DNA of 9,221 bases from Caldifarciminota bacterium (GTDB taxonomy: Bacteria; WOR-3; Hydrothermia; WGAB01). The position numbers were made by a program, and so were the translations under genes. The stretch lies in assembly GCA_015489295.1 (NCBI GenBank), contig WGAB01000306.1, positions 1-9,221 on the forward strand, given 5' to 3'. This document shows positions 6,217-9,221 of this stretch, one piece after another (position 1 is the stretch's first letter; every line of letters begins with the position of its first letter). The notes under the pieces are model-generated. The model searched no databases and was not told the DNA's origin. It saw only the letters and a list, made by a program, of their open reading frames with translations.

Positions 6217-7026
6217 ATGCAGGATCGCTGGGAAACCATCAAAGTCGGCCTCTTCGTGGTGCTGACTCTGGCCGTGCTCTTCGGCGGCTACTTTTACCTC
6301 AAGGGCTTCAAGTGGGCCAGGGAAAAGTACTTTTACAAGATCCGCCTCACCGAGGCCTCCTGGATCAACAAGGGCGACCCGGTCACGATCCTGGGCGTGC
6401 CCAAGGGCCGGATCCAGGACATCCAGCTCTACCCGGACTCGGTGATCGTGGTCATCTGGCTGGAGGACTACAAACTGCGGCAGGGCGCCTTCGCCCGGGT
6501 GGAGAGCCAGGGCATCATCGGCACCATGCGCATTTCCCTTACGCTGGGCTCGGGCGATACCCTGCCCCAGTGGTCCACCATTCCCGGATACACCCAGCGG
6601 GACATCGGCCAGGTGATCGCCGAGGTGGGCGAGTTCGTGGCCCGCTCGGATTCCCTGATCCTCACGGTTAGCGATGTGCTGGTGCAACTCAAGAAGGTGC
6701 TCACAGGCACCCAGAGCCAGCTCGGGCAGCTGATGACCGAAACAGCCCGGAGCCTGCGTGAGCTGGAACGCACCCTGCAGGAGGGCCGCATCACCCTGCA
6801 GGCCGGGCGGGCACGCCTGGATTCCACCGGCCGGCGCCTGGAGGCCACCCTGGGCCATCTGGATTCCCTGCTCGTGGCCCTGCGCGTGGGCCAGGGTACC
6901 GTGGCCCGGCTGGTGCAGGATTCTACCCTGTATTTCCGCCTGGATTCCACACTGCAGGCTGTGGAAGACCTGCTGCGGGACATCCGGGAGAACCCCGGGC
7001 GGTACGTGCACATCAGCATCTTTTAA
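6217..7026 (+). CDS. MCE/MlaD-domain membrane-anchored lipid-transport protein
   Basis: 269 residues from the ATG chosen by its Shine-Dalgarno. A single N-terminal membrane helix (about residues 9-27, VGLFVVLTLAVLFGGYFYL) anchors the protein with the rest in the periplasm. The MCE domain follows at about 37-118, with its usual WINKGDPVTILGVPKGRI core and the RVESQGIIGTMRISLTLG barrel strands. Residues about 125-235 form a long amphipathic helical region, likely coiled coil, with repeated LDST/LDSL units. The end (LRDIRENPGRYVHISIF) matches the conserved tail seen in many single-MCE proteins. MCE proteins form hexameric rings that bind phospholipids, and normally work with an MlaE permease and MlaF ATPase to move lipids between inner and outer membranes. 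Neither partner is adjacent here. The gene lies 9 nt after the protease gene, probably co-transcribed. The family is clear; the transported lipid and direction are not. Confidence 0.92.
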   Translation: MQDRWETIKVGLFVVLTLAVLFGGYFYLKGFKWAREKYFYKIRLTEASWINKGDPVTILGVPKGRIQDIQLYPDSVIVVIWLEDYKLRQGAFARVESQGIIGTMRISLTLGSGDTLPQWSTIPGYTQRDIGQVIAEVGEFVARSDSLILTVSDVLVQLKKVLTGTQSQLGQLMTETARSLRELERTLQEGRITLQAGRARLDSTGRRLEATLGHLDSLLVALRVGQGTVARLVQDSTLYFRLDSTLQAVEDLLRDIRENPGRYVHISIF

Positions 7027-7049
7027 GCAAACCGCCCGCTGACAGGATC

Positions 7050-8420
7050 ATGAAGGCCGAAACCCGGTACCGGTGCACCGAATGCGGCTACGAAACCCCC
7101 CGCTGGATGGGCCGATGCCCGGTGTGCGGCGCCTGGGGCACCCTCAAGGAGGTGAAGGTCTCCTCGGCCAAATCCCAGCGACCGGGTACCCAGGCCTGGC
7201 TGGAACCCCAGGAGGTGCGGCCGGTGCCTCTGGTGCCGGATGCCACGGAAACCCCGGAGGCCCAACGCTGGCCCACCGGTATCCAGGAGCTGGATCGGGT
7301 GCTGGGCGGGGGTCTCGTGGCCGGTTCGGTGGTGCTTTTGGGCGGCGAGCCCGGCGTGGGCAAAAGCACGTTGCTTTTGCAACTCGCCCGGGCGCTGGCC
7401 GAGGCCGGGGTGGCGCCGGTGCTCTACGGGTCCGCCGAGGAATCCAGGGCCCAGATCCTGGAACGGGCGCGTCGCCTGGGCATTGCCACCGAAGGGGTGC
7501 AGGTGGCCCCGGTGGCCACCTTAGAAGACCTCCTGAGCCTGGCCGAAGAGATCCAGCCTCGGGTGCTTCTCGTGGATTCCATCCAGGCCATCATCACGCC
7601 GGAGTTGCCGTCGGTGGCGGGCAGCGTGGCCCAGGTGCGGGAATGCGCCTCCGCCCTGCTCCGGCTGGCCAAAACCCGGAACATCGCCGTGATCCTTGTG
7701 GGCCATGTCACCAAAGACGGTACCCTGGCCGGCCCCAAAACCCTGGAGCACATGGTGGATGTGGTGCTCTACCTGGAGGAACAGGGATCCGGCCTCCGGG
7801 TACTCCGGGCCTCCAAGAACCGCTACGGCAGCACCGACGAGATCGGCCTGTTTGAAATGACCGGTACCGGGCTCAGGGAGATCCGGGATCCCGGCCGCAT
7901 CTTCCTGAGCACGGGGTTCCGCCGGCGCAGCGGCGTCGTGATTACCGCCGTCCTGGAGGGCCGGCGGCCGTTTCTCGTGGAAATTGAGGCGCTGGTGGCC
8001 CGGACCCCCTTCGCCCTGCCCCAGCGGGTCACCACGGGCTACGATCCCAAACGGCTTTCCATGCTCCTGGGCCTTCTGGAAAACCGGCTGGGCCTGTCGC
8101 TCCGGGGCCACGATGTGTTCCTGAATGTGGCCGGGGGCCTCCGGATCCGGGAATCAGCGGCCGACCTGGCCGTGGTGGCCGCGGTGCTCTCCTCCTTCAA
8201 AAAACGTGCCCTGCCCGAGGCCACCCTGGTTCTCGGCGAGGTGGGCCTGACCGGCGAGGTGCGGCCGATTCCGGCCCTGGAGGTCCGGCTCCGAGAGGCC
8301 GCCCGGCTCGGGTTCCACCAGGCCATCGTGCCGCCGCAGAGCCGAAACGGCACCTTCGGCTCCCTTAAAATCCATGAGGTTTCCGATGTAAAGGAGTTGA
8401 TGGAACGATGGTTTTCGTGA
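7050..8420 (+). CDS. radA: DNA repair protein RadA (Sms), branch-migration ATPase
   Basis: RadA is a cytoplasmic hexameric helicase-like ATPase that drives branch migration of recombination intermediates alongside RecA. The 456 residues have the complete architecture. The N-terminal C4 zinc finger is at Cys9, Cys12, Cys23 and Cys26 (CTEC..CPVC). The RecA-like ATPase domain has Walker A GGEPGVGKST (98-107) and a Walker B ending at Asp176 (VLLVD). The RadA-specific KNRFG motif appears as KNRYG at 256-260, a conservative Phe-to-Tyr change. The C-terminal Lon-protease-like domain occupies about 275-456 and contains the NVAGGLRIRESAADLAVVAA block. The ATG at 7050 puts the zinc finger at the usual distance; its Shine-Dalgarno (AGGA, 2 nt away) is poor. 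The start lies 23 nt after the MCE gene, and its 3' end overlaps the next gene by 13 nt. Confidence 0.97.
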   Translation: MKAETRYRCTECGYETPRWMGRCPVCGAWGTLKEVKVSSAKSQRPGTQAWLEPQEVRPVPLVPDATETPEAQRWPTGIQELDRVLGGGLVAGSVVLLGGEPGVGKSTLLLQLARALAEAGVAPVLYGSAEESRAQILERARRLGIATEGVQVAPVATLEDLLSLAEEIQPRVLLVDSIQAIITPELPSVAGSVAQVRECASALLRLAKTRNIAVILVGHVTKDGTLAGPKTLEHMVDVVLYLEEQGSGLRVLRASKNRYGSTDEIGLFEMTGTGLREIRDPGRIFLSTGFRRRSGVVITAVLEGRRPFLVEIEALVARTPFALPQRVTTGYDPKRLSMLLGLLENRLGLSLRGHDVFLNVAGGLRIRESAADLAVVAAVLSSFKKRALPEATLVLGEVGLTGEVRPIPALEVRLREAARLGFHQAIVPPQSRNGTFGSLKIHEVSDVKELMERWFS

Positions 8421-9221
8421 TTTTTTACCGGCTTTTCTTCTTTGTGCTGACGGTAATCGTGGGCCGGGCCCTGTTCCTGGCCCTGGGCTTTCAACCGCTC
8501 CATGCCCTTCTCTGGGCCGTGGTGCTCTCCCTGTTCTTCGGCGCCGTGGAGTACACGGTGGCGCGCCGCCGCCCCCGCGAGGTGCTTTCCATCCTGCTGG
8601 CCCTGGCCTTTACCCTGCTGGTCGCCAACGGCCTCGCCTTCCTGCTGGTCCAGTGGACCCCCCTGGGCAAAGCCCGGCTCTGGGTGTTCCTGCTCAGCAA
8701 CCTGTTCCTCATCTATGTGGTGGGCAGCTATGTGTACCTCCGGCGAAAACAGCTGACCATCCTGGACATCTTTCTGCGGCCCAAAACCAGCCGCCGCATC
8801 GCGCCCAAGGTGGTGGATACCTCGGCCCTGATCGACGGCCGCATCCTGGATGTGGCCCGCACCGGCTTCCTGGAGGGAGACCTGGTGGTGCCCCGGTTCG
8901 TGCTCCGCGAACTGCAACATATCGCCGACTCCAAGGAGCACGCCCGCCGCGTCAAGGGCCGCCGCGGCCTGGATGTGCTCCGCGAACTGCAGCAGATCCC
9001 CGGGGTCCGCGTGGAGATCTACAAGCAGGATGTGCCGGGCCGGGCCGTGGACCACAAACTGCTGGAACTCTGCCGCCGCCTGGGCGCCAAACTCATCACC
9101 GTGGACTACAACCTCAAGAAGCTGGCCGAGGTGCAGGGCATTCCGGTGCTGAACATCAACGAACTTTCCACCGTGCTCAAGCCCCGGTTCACGGGCGGCG
9201 AGGAGATCACGGTCAAGATCC
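8408..9221 (+). CDS. Membrane PIN-TRAM domain protein, YacL family (3' truncated by window edge)
   Basis: This is an integral membrane protein with a cytoplasmic PIN domain, a putative metal-dependent ribonuclease fold. 271 residues are visible and the frame is open at the right edge. About four membrane helices fill residues 3-111 (roughly 3-25, 30-49, 58-82 and 90-111). The PIN domain (about 133-255) keeps its acidic residues: Asp137 in VVDTSALIDGR, Glu168 in VLREL, Asp215 in AVDHKLLEL, and Asp233 in TVDYNLKK. A TRAM nucleic-acid-binding domain begins near 260 (FTGGEEITVKI) and is cut off. This order matches Bacillus YacL and its relatives. The ATG at 8408 overlaps the radA 3' end by 13 nt, with AAGGAG at 8391-8396 as a somewhat distant Shine-Dalgarno, so translational coupling to radA is likely. 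The cellular RNA target of this family is not well defined. In Firmicutes ispD often follows yacL, but what follows here is outside the window. Confidence 0.93.
   Translation, partial: MVFVIFYRLFFFVLTVIVGRALFLALGFQPLHALLWAVVLSLFFGAVEYTVARRRPREVLSILLALAFTLLVANGLAFLLVQWTPLGKARLWVFLLSNLFLIYVVGSYVYLRRKQLTILDIFLRPKTSRRIAPKVVDTSALIDGRILDVARTGFLEGDLVVPRFVLRELQHIADSKEHARRVKGRRGLDVLRELQQIPGVRVEIYKQDVPGRAVDHKLLELCRRLGAKLITVDYNLKKLAEVQGIPVLNINELSTVLKPRFTGGEEITVKI

Noticed and set aside
5002..7011. 669-codon open frame on the - strand across the protease and MCE genes
   Set aside because: It is antisense to two clearly conserved proteins. Its predicted product is rich in His, Gly, Gln and Pro without domain motifs, and such frames arise from strong G/C bias at third codon positions.
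8039..9055. 338-codon open frame on the - strand opposite radA and yacL
   Set aside because: It is a shadow of two conserved + strand genes. Its His/Gln/Gly-rich composition is typical of an antisense artefact.

Overview
This GC-rich window holds seven protein-coding genes, all on the + strand and tightly packed, plus three candidate promoters and one strong intrinsic terminator. The organism looks like a Gram-negative-type (diderm) bacterium. It has an MCE/MlaD-type membrane-anchored lipid-transport protein, a two-PDZ HtrA protease with an export signal, and a secreted protein ending in a C-terminal domain of the kind used for type IX secretion or FlgD-like Ig folds. That C-terminal domain is common in the Fibrobacterota-Chlorobiota-Bacteroidota group and in allied uncultured phyla. 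Assigning a phylum is inference only: no rRNA gene or phylogenetic marker is long enough here to settle it.

Layout. Positions 2-568 are the 3' end of a GT4-type glycosyltransferase that begins before the window. A 70-bp gap carries a near-consensus sigma-70-type promoter and a very strong Shine-Dalgarno. These drive an isolated gene (639-2417) for a secreted protein with an Asp-box repeat, whose transcript probably ends at a 32-bp perfect palindrome (2438-2469). A 160-bp stretch with small inverted repeats leads to gatA (2641-4092). gatA has no Shine-Dalgarno; a plausible promoter places transcription start on the A of its ATG, suggesting a leaderless mRNA.

From 4197 onward, five genes are spaced by 4 nt, 9 nt, 23 nt and a 13-nt overlap: transaldolase (talC), HtrA/DegQ protease, MCE-domain protein, radA, and a membrane PIN-TRAM protein of the YacL family that runs off the right edge. 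They probably form one operon from a perfect TATAAT box at 4123. The content is mostly housekeeping: pentose-phosphate carbon metabolism, envelope protein quality control, lipid trafficking, recombination repair, and a PIN-domain putative nuclease. The radA-yacL pair resembles the Firmicutes radA-disA-yacL cluster but without disA.

I see no mobile element, CRISPR array, tRNA, rRNA or defence cassette. The least understood item is the secreted protein at 639-2417, and the most unusual regulatory feature is the apparently leaderless gatA start. No clearly novel multi-gene system is visible.
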